NCBI GenBank assembly: GCA_030613125.1
Contig: JAUWMO010000027.1
Location: forward strand, 1-17,679
Reading direction: 5' to 3'
Length of the DNA: 17,679 nucleotides
From: Bacteroidota bacterium
GTDB lineage: Bacteria > Bacteroidota > Bacteroidia > Bacteroidales > VadinHA17
Positions 6,793-13,783 of the stretch are shown here, one piece after another. Within the stretch, counting starts at the first letter, position 1; each line of letters starts with the position of its first letter. The translations under genes and the position numbers were made by a program. The notes beneath the pieces are model-generated. The model was not told where the DNA came from. It searched no databases and saw nothing but the letters and a program-made list of their open reading frames with translations.

Positions 6793-7764
6793 TTAAGTAT
6801 TTTCTTTTTGATTCCAGACAAGAGCACTTGCTCCCAGAACAGCAGCTTTCTGAGAATCGATTTTTGAGGGTAAAAGACTAACTTTTCCCTTATAATGGTC
6901 CATTAAATGTTCTTCAAGGGCTTTTTTTGTGGGTTCAAATATAAACTCTTCTGCCAGTGAAAGTCCTCCAAAAAGAAATATGGCTTCCGGATTGAAACTG
7001 GCAACAACATCTGCCAGTTTAAACCCAAGCATTTCTCCGGTATGATCAAAAGCTGTTTTGGCAATAACATCTCCTTTTTTTGCTGCATTATAGATCATCC
7101 TTCCTGTCAGGTTATTAAAATTCACATTCCTTAATTCACTGTCAGCAATGGAATCGGCAAGTATCTTGAAGAAAGTTCTTTTTATTCCTGAAACCGAAAC
7201 ATAAGTCTCCAAACATCCTTTCCGGCCGCATGCACACTCTCTGTTACTTGCTCCGGGCCTGATCATTGTATGACCTATTTCTCCCGCCATGCCATTTTCT
7301 CCGATAAGAAGTTTTCCATCAACAACAATGCCACTGCCAAGACCTGTTCCCAGAGTAATAACTATAAAATTTTTCATTCCTTTTGCACCACCGTATACCA
7401 TCTCACCAACGGCTGCAGCATTGGCATCATTAGTAACAATAACCTGAAGGTTTGTATATTGCCTGAACAAATCGACCAGGGGAATAATCCCTTGCCAGGG
7501 TAGATTCACTGCATTCTCAATTGTTCCTTTAATGATGTTTCCCATTGGTGCTCCAATTCCTATTCCTTCAACAGAAACCTTGTTATTTAGTTTTCGCAAG
7601 GCCAGTCTTACTTTTTCATTCAAAGCTGCCAGAAAAACTTCAATCTCTCCATAATCTTTTGTTGGGATCATACCTTCAGACAATGTATTCCCCTCCCGGT
7701 CTATGATTCCATAAATTGTATTTGTTCCGCCAATATCGATACCAATAGCTACTTCTTTTTTCAA
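6793..7764 (-). CDS. ROK-family sugar kinase (operon gene 7)
   Basis: This 323-residue cytoplasmic kinase has the ROK layout. The phosphate-1 motif is DIGGTN (10-15). TNDANAAAVGE (111-121) carries the catalytic base D113, and GTGLGSG (139-145) is the phosphate-2 loop. The sugar and zinc signature is GEIGH (E162, H165) with CACGRKGC (C177, C179, C184) and E186. All zinc ligands and catalytic residues are present. It should phosphorylate a hexose or amino sugar with ATP; glucose, N-acetylglucosamine, glucosamine and N-acetylmannosamine are all known ROK substrates. It resembles the other ROK gene in this operon along its whole length. No ATG is available: TTG at 7764 is the given start, but an AAGGAGG box ends only 6 bp before an in-frame ATA at 7779, so five more residues are possible. 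Confidence 0.9.
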   Translation of the reverse strand: MKKEVAIGIDIGGTNTIYGIIDREGNTLSEGMIPTKDYGEIEVFLAALNEKVRLALRKLNNKVSVEGIGIGAPMGNIIKGTIENAVNLPWQGIIPLVDLFRQYTNLQVIVTNDANAAAVGEMVYGGAKGMKNFIVITLGTGLGSGIVVDGKLLIGENGMAGEIGHTMIRPGASNRECACGRKGCLETYVSVSGIKRTFFKILADSIADSELRNVNFNNLTGRMIYNAAKKGDVIAKTAFDHTGEMLGFKLADVVASFNPEAIFLFGGLSLAEEFIFEPTKKALEEHLMDHYKGKVSLLPSKIDSQKAAVLGASALVWNQKENT

Positions 7765-7785
7765 TTTAATTGAATTTATGTTTTA

Positions 7786-7790
7786 CCTCC
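7786..7790 (-). promoter_or_regulatory. strong Shine-Dalgarno site before ROK gene
   Basis: GGAGG on the minus strand directly follows the stop of the SIS gene. It is 21 bp before the TTG at 7764 but 6 bp before an in-frame ATA at 7779-7777. The spacing favours initiation upstream of the TTG. Strong SD sites are uncommon in this group, which makes it stand out. Confidence 0.45.
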
Positions 7791-7793
7791 TTA

Positions 7794-8810
7794 TTATTCC
7801 GTAATGTATTCATTACCAACCTTTCTGGCTCTGGTTGGTTTATCAAGGTCGATCCCCAATGCGATACCAATCTCAACCAACACATTCCATCCAGCTGCCA
7901 GTTCAACATATTCTTTATATTCCCCTCCATCAGGTATACGTATAGTTGGGAATTGAGTTTCACGGCTGGAGATTGCAATTACATTCATTTTTACTCCGTC
8001 GGCAAGACACTCCAAAAATTTTTCCTCCTCGCTTTCAAATGGCTCCATAATAATAACCAGCTCGTTCTTATCCATAACCTCTTCAATGCCATGCACTGCA
8101 TATGTACCTTCCAAAAAATCAGATTTTTTTCTTGTTATCTCATTGGTTTTTAATGTGAGTTCTTCAACAACGCCATCATTTCTTCCTGCAAAATAGATTA
8201 AATCAGCATTTTTCATTGTCTGCACCAGTTTTTCATTAATATTCATGGTAAGCGCATTCTCAAAAAGATCAGCTAATTTGTTTAAACCTTTCATTTCCTC
8301 CCCGGCTAAATTTCGGAGCAGGCTATCATAGAACAAACCCTGCTCTATTACTGACATTGTTGCGGCCACAGCATTTTCCTTTCCACAATTCAGAATATGT
8401 GTATCTTTTGCCAGTTCTTCAAGTTTGGTATTCATATTTGCTGTTAACCCAAAAAATGCATCATGCCCTGAATCTTTTAACTTCATAAATAACCTGACCA
8501 CCTCTTTGGTCTGGCCGGAGTTAGATGCACCAAAAACTGCAAACTCCCGCAAGTCATATTCCAGTGCCTGGGTAGATCCTTCGCAAAAAATTGGTTGTTG
8601 ACCTCCTTTACGCAAAGCGGAAGCTATTGCACGCTTAGCAGGAAATATCCGGCTGCTGCCTTCACCGGTAAAAAATATTCCTCTTTTTACTTTAGCGGTA
8701 TTTGCAAAGCGCATGGAAGCTTTATGATCAAACTTCCGGATAACTTCCGGTGTTTCCAGCATTTCTTTTACCAATGCAAATTTTGAATATTTATCTTCAG
8801 TTAGATTCAT
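7794..8810 (-). CDS. SIS-domain sugar-phosphate isomerase/deaminase (GlmS isomerase-like, NagB-II/GlmD type)
   Basis: This 338-residue protein has two SIS domains and matches the isomerase half of GlmS without the glutaminase half. KEMLETPEVIRKF (15-27) is the GlmS-type entry helix. TGEGSSRIFPAKRA (48-61) and FGASNSGQTKE (93-103) are phosphosugar-binding loops. Aligning to E. coli GlmS by eye, the catalytic residues fall on equal spacing: K221 (K485), E224 (E488), H240 (H504, +16 from the glutamate in both) and K330 near the C-terminus (K603), in DKPTRARK. This supports a glucosamine-6-phosphate (or isomer) to fructose-6-phosphate deaminase/isomerase, like Shewanella NagB-II or archaeal GlmD. 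It lies between a PIG-L deacetylase and a ROK kinase. Other amino-sugar phosphates remain possible. Confidence 0.85.
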   Translation of the reverse strand: MNLTEDKYSKFALVKEMLETPEVIRKFDHKASMRFANTAKVKRGIFFTGEGSSRIFPAKRAIASALRKGGQQPIFCEGSTQALEYDLREFAVFGASNSGQTKEVVRLFMKLKDSGHDAFFGLTANMNTKLEELAKDTHILNCGKENAVAATMSVIEQGLFYDSLLRNLAGEEMKGLNKLADLFENALTMNINEKLVQTMKNADLIYFAGRNDGVVEELTLKTNEITRKKSDFLEGTYAVHGIEEVMDKNELVIIMEPFESEEEKFLECLADGVKMNVIAISSRETQFPTIRIPDGGEYKEYVELAAGWNVLVEIGIALGIDLDKPTRARKVGNEYITE

Positions 8811-8856
8811 AGCTTAAAAATTAGTTATATAGTTAGTTACTTAAAATAATAGCAAA

Positions 8857-9624
8857 TTACAGTGTCAGAATAAAATCATTCAGGTCATCCTGGATTTGCG
8901 ATTCCCTTTGGAACCCACCACCAAGATGCTGCCAGAAAACCTCAGCATAATCCACTCCTACCAATTTACCATAATCGGCATTGGCTTTTCTTGCTACGTC
9001 AAAAAAATTATCCATTTTATGCATCACCCTCATTAGCTCTACTTGAGACTTGTGATACGAAAGCATTTCCATTTTTGTATCCATGACCGAAGTGACATCA
9101 ACAAAAAAATGAGGTGGAACAATTGCAGATCCAAGAGGATCACTTAACGTTAGTGGGGCTGAGTGATACAAAAGCGGAGTAACATCAAGCGGTTCTTCAT
9201 CAATTGGGACATTGGGTAAGGAAGATATCATGGCAGCTGACTCAACAATATTGCAGGTGGTCCTATGGTCACTGTGATAATCCATTGGGAGATGTGTAAT
9301 TACAATCCCGGCTTTCACCTTTCTCATCAATGAAATTGCAGCCAGTCGAAATTCCGTTGTATCAAAAAGAAATCCATCTCTGCCCTCCATACAATAGTAT
9401 TCTGCATCAAGTACAATAGCTGCTTTACGCGCCTCTTCTTTCCGCATTTCAATTGTGTCTTTTTGAGTTGAATTAATACCACCCATACCACCAGCTGTCA
9501 TAGTGGCAATTACAATCTTATATCCTCTGTCTTTTAATAATTTTAGAGTTCCGGCACACCATGCCTCAGCATCATCAGGATGAGCTGCAAAAGATAGAAC
9601 CACTTTACTAAATTTTCTTTTCAC
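8857..9624 (-). CDS. PIG-L/LmbE-family N-deacetylase
   Basis: This 255-residue cytoplasmic zinc deacetylase has AHPDDAE at 14-20 (H15 and D18 as zinc ligands, D17 as general base) and YHSDHRTT at 116-123, whose H120 is the third ligand. The family removes acetyl groups from GlcNAc-containing molecules (GlcNAc-PI, mycothiol and bacillithiol precursors, diacetylchitobiose in Thermococcus). No bacillithiol or mycothiol gene is nearby. It sits between a phosphofructokinase (6-bp gap) and a GlmS-like isomerase, so the best guess is deacetylation of an N-acetyl-hexosamine or its 6-phosphate, replacing NagA. Bacteroidota also have proteins fusing a NagB-like domain to a PIG-L domain, which fits this pairing (from memory). 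The start codon is GTG. Confidence 0.87.
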   Translation of the reverse strand: MKRKFSKVVLSFAAHPDDAEAWCAGTLKLLKDRGYKIVIATMTAGGMGGINSTQKDTIEMRKEEARKAAIVLDAEYYCMEGRDGFLFDTTEFRLAAISLMRKVKAGIVITHLPMDYHSDHRTTCNIVESAAMISSLPNVPIDEEPLDVTPLLYHSAPLTLSDPLGSAIVPPHFFVDVTSVMDTKMEMLSYHKSQVELMRVMHKMDNFFDVARKANADYGKLVGVDYAEVFWQHLGGGFQRESQIQDDLNDFILTL

Positions 9625-9630
9625 AATTAT

Positions 9631-10836
9631 CTATTTTTTAACCATTAATTTTTTCAACCTGACAAACTCCGGGAGTTCACCAACAAGTGGTTTTATGTAA
9701 TCAATGAAAGATGAAGAAACAAAATTACCTTCCTGATTAAAATACTCCTCTGGTATGGGTTTTGCCCTTACTGCCACATCATTTAGTAAAGCCTTGCCAA
9801 ACTCAACAATATACGGATTGTTTCCAAGCCGGTTTATAGCTACCATATACCCTGTTTCTCCTTTTTCAGCCAAATTAACAGCCTCTAAACCACATTCGTA
9901 AGCTTCCTGCAGGTCAATAGTAACAGCCCGGTCCATTGCACTCATGATCAGGGATTCAGTTATCTGGAATTCCCCTCTTACACCAAATTCATCAGCAATC
10001 ATTTTATGCAGGTTGAGTCCGACACTTGCTCCTCCCATGGCACCAAATTCAATATTTTTAAATTTATCATGGGTTTGGGAAGCGCTTACCGGAGTTCCAT
10101 CTGCAAATTTTAATCCTTCCCCGCATACTACAGAAACCCATCCATACTTTTTAATACAATTATCAACATCGCGAAGGAAATTTTCCTTATCAAAAATATG
10201 TTCAGGGGTGTAGATCAGATGTGGTGCATCATCTTCATCCTTTTTAGCAAATGCTGTTGCAGCACCCAGCCAACCTGAATCTCTCCCAATTGTTTGGTAA
10301 ACAACATATTTGTCAACCTTCTTCATATCTCTTGCTAAAACTCCTGATTGCATAACATTCAAGATATTAGATCTGGCAGCAGAAGCAAAACCAGGGGTAT
10401 GATCGGTTCCAAACAGGTCATTATCAACCGTTTTAGGAATCCCGACACCTATCATTTCATAATTATGTTCCTTGCAGTAGGCTTCTACCCGGTTAATAGT
10501 ATCCATGGTATCATTTCCGCCTATCATAAAAAAGTACCTTATATTGTACTTTTCCAACACCTTCATAATTACCGGGAAATCTTTCTCTTTTATTTTATGT
10601 CTCGACGAACCAAGAGCTGATGAGGGTGTGCTCCTCAGGCCTTTAAGTATCCCGGCAGGTTGATTTCCCAGATCTATTATCAGCTTATTCATAAATCCTT
10701 CTATACCATAATTCATACCATAGACCTGGTCAATTTTATCAGATTTGATAGATGCTCCGACCACTCCGGCTAAACTGGAATTGATCACTGAAGTGGGTCC
10801 TCCTGATTGCCCTATTATTGCATTTCCTTTTAGCAT
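9631..10836 (-). CDS. PPi-type 6-phosphofructokinase
   Basis: This 401-residue protein belongs to the phosphofructokinase A family and is longer than ATP-type PfkA (about 320). GQSGGPTSVIN (9-19) is the phosphate-donor loop. The donor-specificity positions are diagnostic: MIGGNDT (104-110) has aspartate (D109) where ATP enzymes have glycine (E. coli G104), and PKTVDND (134-140) has lysine (K135) where ATP enzymes have glycine (G124). Both indicate pyrophosphate as phosphoryl donor. N108 replaces the aspartate equivalent to E. coli D103, a variation seen in some long PFK clades. It should convert fructose-6-phosphate to fructose-1,6-bisphosphate, directly downstream of the isomerase/deaminase step encoded in this operon. 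The paralogous substrate sedoheptulose-7-phosphate cannot be excluded. Confidence 0.87.
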   Translation of the reverse strand: MLKGNAIIGQSGGPTSVINSSLAGVVGASIKSDKIDQVYGMNYGIEGFMNKLIIDLGNQPAGILKGLRSTPSSALGSSRHKIKEKDFPVIMKVLEKYNIRYFFMIGGNDTMDTINRVEAYCKEHNYEMIGVGIPKTVDNDLFGTDHTPGFASAARSNILNVMQSGVLARDMKKVDKYVVYQTIGRDSGWLGAATAFAKKDEDDAPHLIYTPEHIFDKENFLRDVDNCIKKYGWVSVVCGEGLKFADGTPVSASQTHDKFKNIEFGAMGGASVGLNLHKMIADEFGVRGEFQITESLIMSAMDRAVTIDLQEAYECGLEAVNLAEKGETGYMVAINRLGNNPYIVEFGKALLNDVAVRAKPIPEEYFNQEGNFVSSSFIDYIKPLVGELPEFVRLKKLMVKK

Positions 10837-10862
10837 GATAAGTTTTTTAATTTAAGTTGGAA

Positions 10863-11516
10863 TTATATAAATTCTATTTCCCCAAAACACTCTGGCCGGT
10901 GAAAATCCGGTTCTTTTGTGTTTATCTTATTCCATACCAAAAAGTGCATTTCTGTTAATTTGTCTCCGCACTTATAAAAATTCGCTCTCATTCTTTTTCC
11001 CTTCAGGTCCTGAATATCATGATCAATAAACGAAGTCATTGGAATAGCTATTGTTATTTCCCAAAAAAAATCTCCCTTTTTTTCAATAAAAGGTGTGCTT
11101 CCTAAACTTGATTCTCTTCTGATTTTTTGTACAACCACCGGATCAATGAACTGTCCTCCTGCTCTTGAAATTCCTTTTTTTACAAGACAAGTACCTATAC
11201 AATTGAATTCAAAATTATAATAAACACCATCATTTTCGGGTGAAATAAAAAACTCAACGCAACTGTCTTCACACACCATCTCGTTGGTGCGGGATTTTTC
11301 TGCCAGAATATAATTTTCTTTCACATAATATTTCAGATATATCTCCATGTTCCCATATGCTATATTAAACTTAATATCGGGTGCATAGGAAAATTTTCTC
11401 CAGGGAATATTATCAATTGAATGTCCCTCTCCTAATTCATCCAATTTCGCCGATATCTCTTCAAGATCAGGATAATCTCCCTGAATATTAAGCTGATTTA
11501 CCTTTAGGGTTCTCAT
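10863..11516 (-). CDS. carbohydrate-binding family 9-like protein, apparently cytoplasmic
   Basis: This 217-residue protein matches Bacteroidota CBM9-like proteins. IDNIPWRKFSY (34-44) carries the conserved tryptophan. EDSCVEFFISPEND (83-96) with YYNFEFNCIGT (99-109) is the family core. NFYKCGD and a C-terminal DFHRPECFGEIEF complete it. CBM9 modules normally bind reducing ends of sugars in secreted enzymes. Here there is no signal peptide: the N-terminus MRTLKVNQLNIQGDYPDLEE is polar. The protein is therefore predicted to stay in the cytoplasm, next to a sugar kinase (9-bp gap) and a phosphofructokinase (26-bp gap). It may be a sugar-sensing or chaperone-like subunit, or an enzyme of unknown activity. 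Confidence 0.75.
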   Translation of the reverse strand: MRTLKVNQLNIQGDYPDLEEISAKLDELGEGHSIDNIPWRKFSYAPDIKFNIAYGNMEIYLKYYVKENYILAEKSRTNEMVCEDSCVEFFISPENDGVYYNFEFNCIGTCLVKKGISRAGGQFIDPVVVQKIRRESSLGSTPFIEKKGDFFWEITIAIPMTSFIDHDIQDLKGKRMRANFYKCGDKLTEMHFLVWNKINTKEPDFHRPECFGEIEFI

Positions 11517-11525
11517 TTTTTCTTA

Positions 11526-12506
11526 TTACTCAGGTGTGACCTGTTTGTCATAATCTAATTCTTTCCATGCCAGGGCGCTAGCTCCCAATACAGCTGCATT
11601 GCTTTCTTCAAGTGAAGAAAACAGGATACTAAAAGTGTCTCTGAAAAAAATCTGGACATGTTTGTCGACCCATTTTTTTAAAGGTTGCATCAGAAGATCT
11701 CCGGCCCGGGAAAGCCCTCCAAAAAGAAATATAGCCTCCGGGCTTGAAAAAGCCAAGGCATTAACAATGGCTATAGAAAGAGTATAGGCTGTCTTATCGA
11801 AAGCCTCAAGGGCGATTGGATCTCCATCGGCAGCAGCTGTTGCAATTATTTTTGAGCTTATCTCTTCAAACTTATATTTTCTGAGGCTACTTTTCCCTTT
11901 TCGAAGCGCAAGTAATTCTAAAACAGTATTGCAAATACCTGTTGCTGACACATAGGTTTCAAGACAGCCCTGCCGTCCACATCCACATTCACGACCTCCT
12001 GGTTCCATGATCATATGTCCCATTTCTCCTGCAAACCCACTGTGTCCATAGACCACCTCTCCATTCACAATAATCCCGCTTCCCAAACCTGTTCCAAGTG
12101 TGAGAACAATAAAGTTTTTCATTTTACTTGCCCCCCCATATATCATTTCCCCAACTGCAGCCGCATTGGCATCATTTGTTAAAGCGAAAGGAATATCCCT
12201 ATGCTCCAGAAAGAGATCACGAAAAGGTATAATACCTTTCCAGGGCAGGTTGGGGGCATTTTCAATTGTACCCTTGTAGTAGTTTGTATTAGGAGCTCCT
12301 ACGCCTATACCTTTCAATATATATTCACCAGTCATGTTTTGAAACAACTCCCTGATCTTATTATCGAGAGCCTTCACAAATTCCTTTGCTTTGGAATATT
12401 TGACCGTAGAGACGGTGGCCTGCATTAATACTTTACCCTTTCTGCTAACCAAACCAACAACACTATTGGTCCCACCAATATCGATTCCTGCTGTTACTTC
12501 TATCAT
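11526..12506 (-). CDS. ROK-family sugar kinase (operon gene 2)
   Basis: This 326-residue ROK kinase is closely similar in layout to the one at 6793-7764. DIGGTN is at 9-14. NDANAAAVGE (111-120) has catalytic D112, and GTGLGSG (138-144) follows. The GEMGH signature (E161, H164) comes with CGCGRQGC (C174, C176, C181) and E183. It is complete, with all zinc ligands. It begins 9 bp after the permease stop, so it probably phosphorylates the imported sugar. ROK members with this motif set include N-acetylglucosamine kinase, glucokinase and N-acetylmannosamine kinase; motifs alone do not separate them. The two ROK proteins differ most in the first 80 residues after the phosphate loop and in the C-terminal lid, so distinct substrates or anomers are plausible. 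The start is ATG. Confidence 0.9.
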   Translation of the reverse strand: MIEVTAGIDIGGTNSVVGLVSRKGKVLMQATVSTVKYSKAKEFVKALDNKIRELFQNMTGEYILKGIGVGAPNTNYYKGTIENAPNLPWKGIIPFRDLFLEHRDIPFALTNDANAAAVGEMIYGGASKMKNFIVLTLGTGLGSGIIVNGEVVYGHSGFAGEMGHMIMEPGGRECGCGRQGCLETYVSATGICNTVLELLALRKGKSSLRKYKFEEISSKIIATAAADGDPIALEAFDKTAYTLSIAIVNALAFSSPEAIFLFGGLSRAGDLLMQPLKKWVDKHVQIFFRDTFSILFSSLEESNAAVLGASALAWKELDYDKQVTPE

Positions 12507-12515
12507 AATTAATAT

Positions 12516-13673
12516 TTATTTTCTAAAGGCCAATAAGGTGATATATATAAAACATACAATTGGTACAAAAAATCCATAAATAATGTTCCCTGTAAGATCT
12601 GCTACTCCACTAAACAATAATGGTACAAAAGCTCCTCCGATAATAGCTGTAATCATTAATCCTGAGAGCTCATTCGTACGTTCAGGCATTTTATCCACAG
12701 TAATGGAAAAAATGAGTGGGAAAATATTTGCAAATCCTAATCCCGTTAAAAATATGAATGCTATAGCTATACCTTTTTGTGGAATAAATAATCCTAAAAT
12801 CCCCACTAAGGATACAATCGAAGAAATTACAAAAAACTGCTTTGGTGAAATCCAGTTTAATATTATTGAGCCAGATAACCGGCCTATTAACACTGCAAGG
12901 ACAATAAAAGCAGATCCCAATAATCCCCAGGTCTTCAAATCAAAACTATGTATATCTTTTAAATAAACAGGGATTTTTGAAAAAAGGCTGACTTCCGTTC
13001 CAACATATAGAAAGATTCCCACCACCATTGATAAAACATACCTGTTTTTTAACAAAAACAAACAAGATTTAAAAGTAGGATATTGTCCCTCATCTCTTCC
13101 TTTTTCATCTATTCTGGTGAAAGCCAAATATAATATTGCTACAAACATTCCGATACTAAATATTGGGAACAAAATTTTCCAATCAGCTCCCCACCACTTC
13201 ACAGCAGCAAACGGAATAAGCATTCCTGAGAGAGTTCCGATAGCTTTGATAAATTGACCAAACAATAAATTTCGTGAATATTTTCCCTCCGGAGAAACAT
13301 CACGCATAATAGGATTTCCCGCAACCTGTAATATCGCTGCTCCTGCACCAAGGAATAAAACAGATACTAACAGCAGATTAAAACTATCAAATCCAAAAAC
13401 TGTTGGGATTAATAAACCAAATAATGCTATTATTAATCCCATTTGCAGCATATATTTTTTCCCTTTTCTTCCTTGCAGTAATCCCATTGGTATTGATAAT
13501 ATTCCAAACATAATTAATCCCATAAAAGTTACCAGTTGAGAAACAGTATTTGAAAGCATAAAATCTTCTTTCAATAAAGCTGATAAAGGACTAACAACAT
13601 CAGCAAAACCCATACTTAAGAAAGCAAGAAATATGGGAACAGTTCTTAAATTATTGGATTGTGTTCCTGTCAT
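12516..13673 (-). CDS. MFS sugar permease, FucP/NagP-like
   Basis: This 385-residue inner-membrane transporter has twelve hydrophobic segments and a central cytoplasmic loop near 185-205 (RIDEKGRDEGQYPTFKSC). The MFS A-like motif between helices 2 and 3 reads GLLQGRKGKKYML (63-75). The segment LGAGAAILQVAGNPIMRDVSP (roughly 108-128) resembles the conserved 'G.gnailQvaanP' stretch of the FucP/NagP group (fucose, GlcNAc, glucose and galactose permeases, proton symporters). It is the first gene of the sugar operon and is followed after 9 bp by a ROK kinase. NagP-type N-acetylglucosamine uptake fits the deacetylase and isomerase downstream, but the substrate cannot be read from the sequence. A TACATTTG element lies upstream. 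Confidence 0.87.
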   Translation of the reverse strand: MTGTQSNNLRTVPIFLAFLSMGFADVVSPLSALLKEDFMLSNTVSQLVTFMGLIMFGILSIPMGLLQGRKGKKYMLQMGLIIALFGLLIPTVFGFDSFNLLLVSVLFLGAGAAILQVAGNPIMRDVSPEGKYSRNLLFGQFIKAIGTLSGMLIPFAAVKWWGADWKILFPIFSIGMFVAILYLAFTRIDEKGRDEGQYPTFKSCLFLLKNRYVLSMVVGIFLYVGTEVSLFSKIPVYLKDIHSFDLKTWGLLGSAFIVLAVLIGRLSGSIILNWISPKQFFVISSIVSLVGILGLFIPQKGIAIAFIFLTGLGFANIFPLIFSITVDKMPERTNELSGLMITAIIGGAFVPLLFSGVADLTGNIIYGFFVPIVCFIYITLLAFRK

Positions 13674-13701
13674 TTGATTTGTTTTTAATTATAAAAGATT
13701 A

Positions 13702-13709
13702 CAAATGTA
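13702..13709 (-). promoter_or_regulatory. probable -7 element of the sugar operon (TACATTTG)
   Basis: TACATTTG on the minus strand matches TAnnTTTG and lies 28 bp upstream of the permease ATG in a 110-bp gap. No TTG -33 is found at normal spacing, which would fit a promoter needing an activator. No operator palindrome is evident. Confidence 0.4.
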
Positions 13710-13783
13710 TGAAAAAGGAAAAAGTAAGAATGGTTTTTAATAATTAAAGGATTTTTCATCTATTTAAAATATTAATCCTGATT

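Noticed and set aside
7794..8810. Complete GlmS (glutamine-dependent amidotransferase)
   Set aside because: The protein starts directly at the isomerase region; there is no N-terminal cysteine glutaminase domain, so amidotransfer from glutamine is not expected.
8857..9624. Bacillithiol or mycothiol deacetylase (BshB/MshB)
   Set aside because: The same family motifs occur, but no thiol-biosynthesis gene is nearby and the neighbours are sugar uptake and isomerisation genes.
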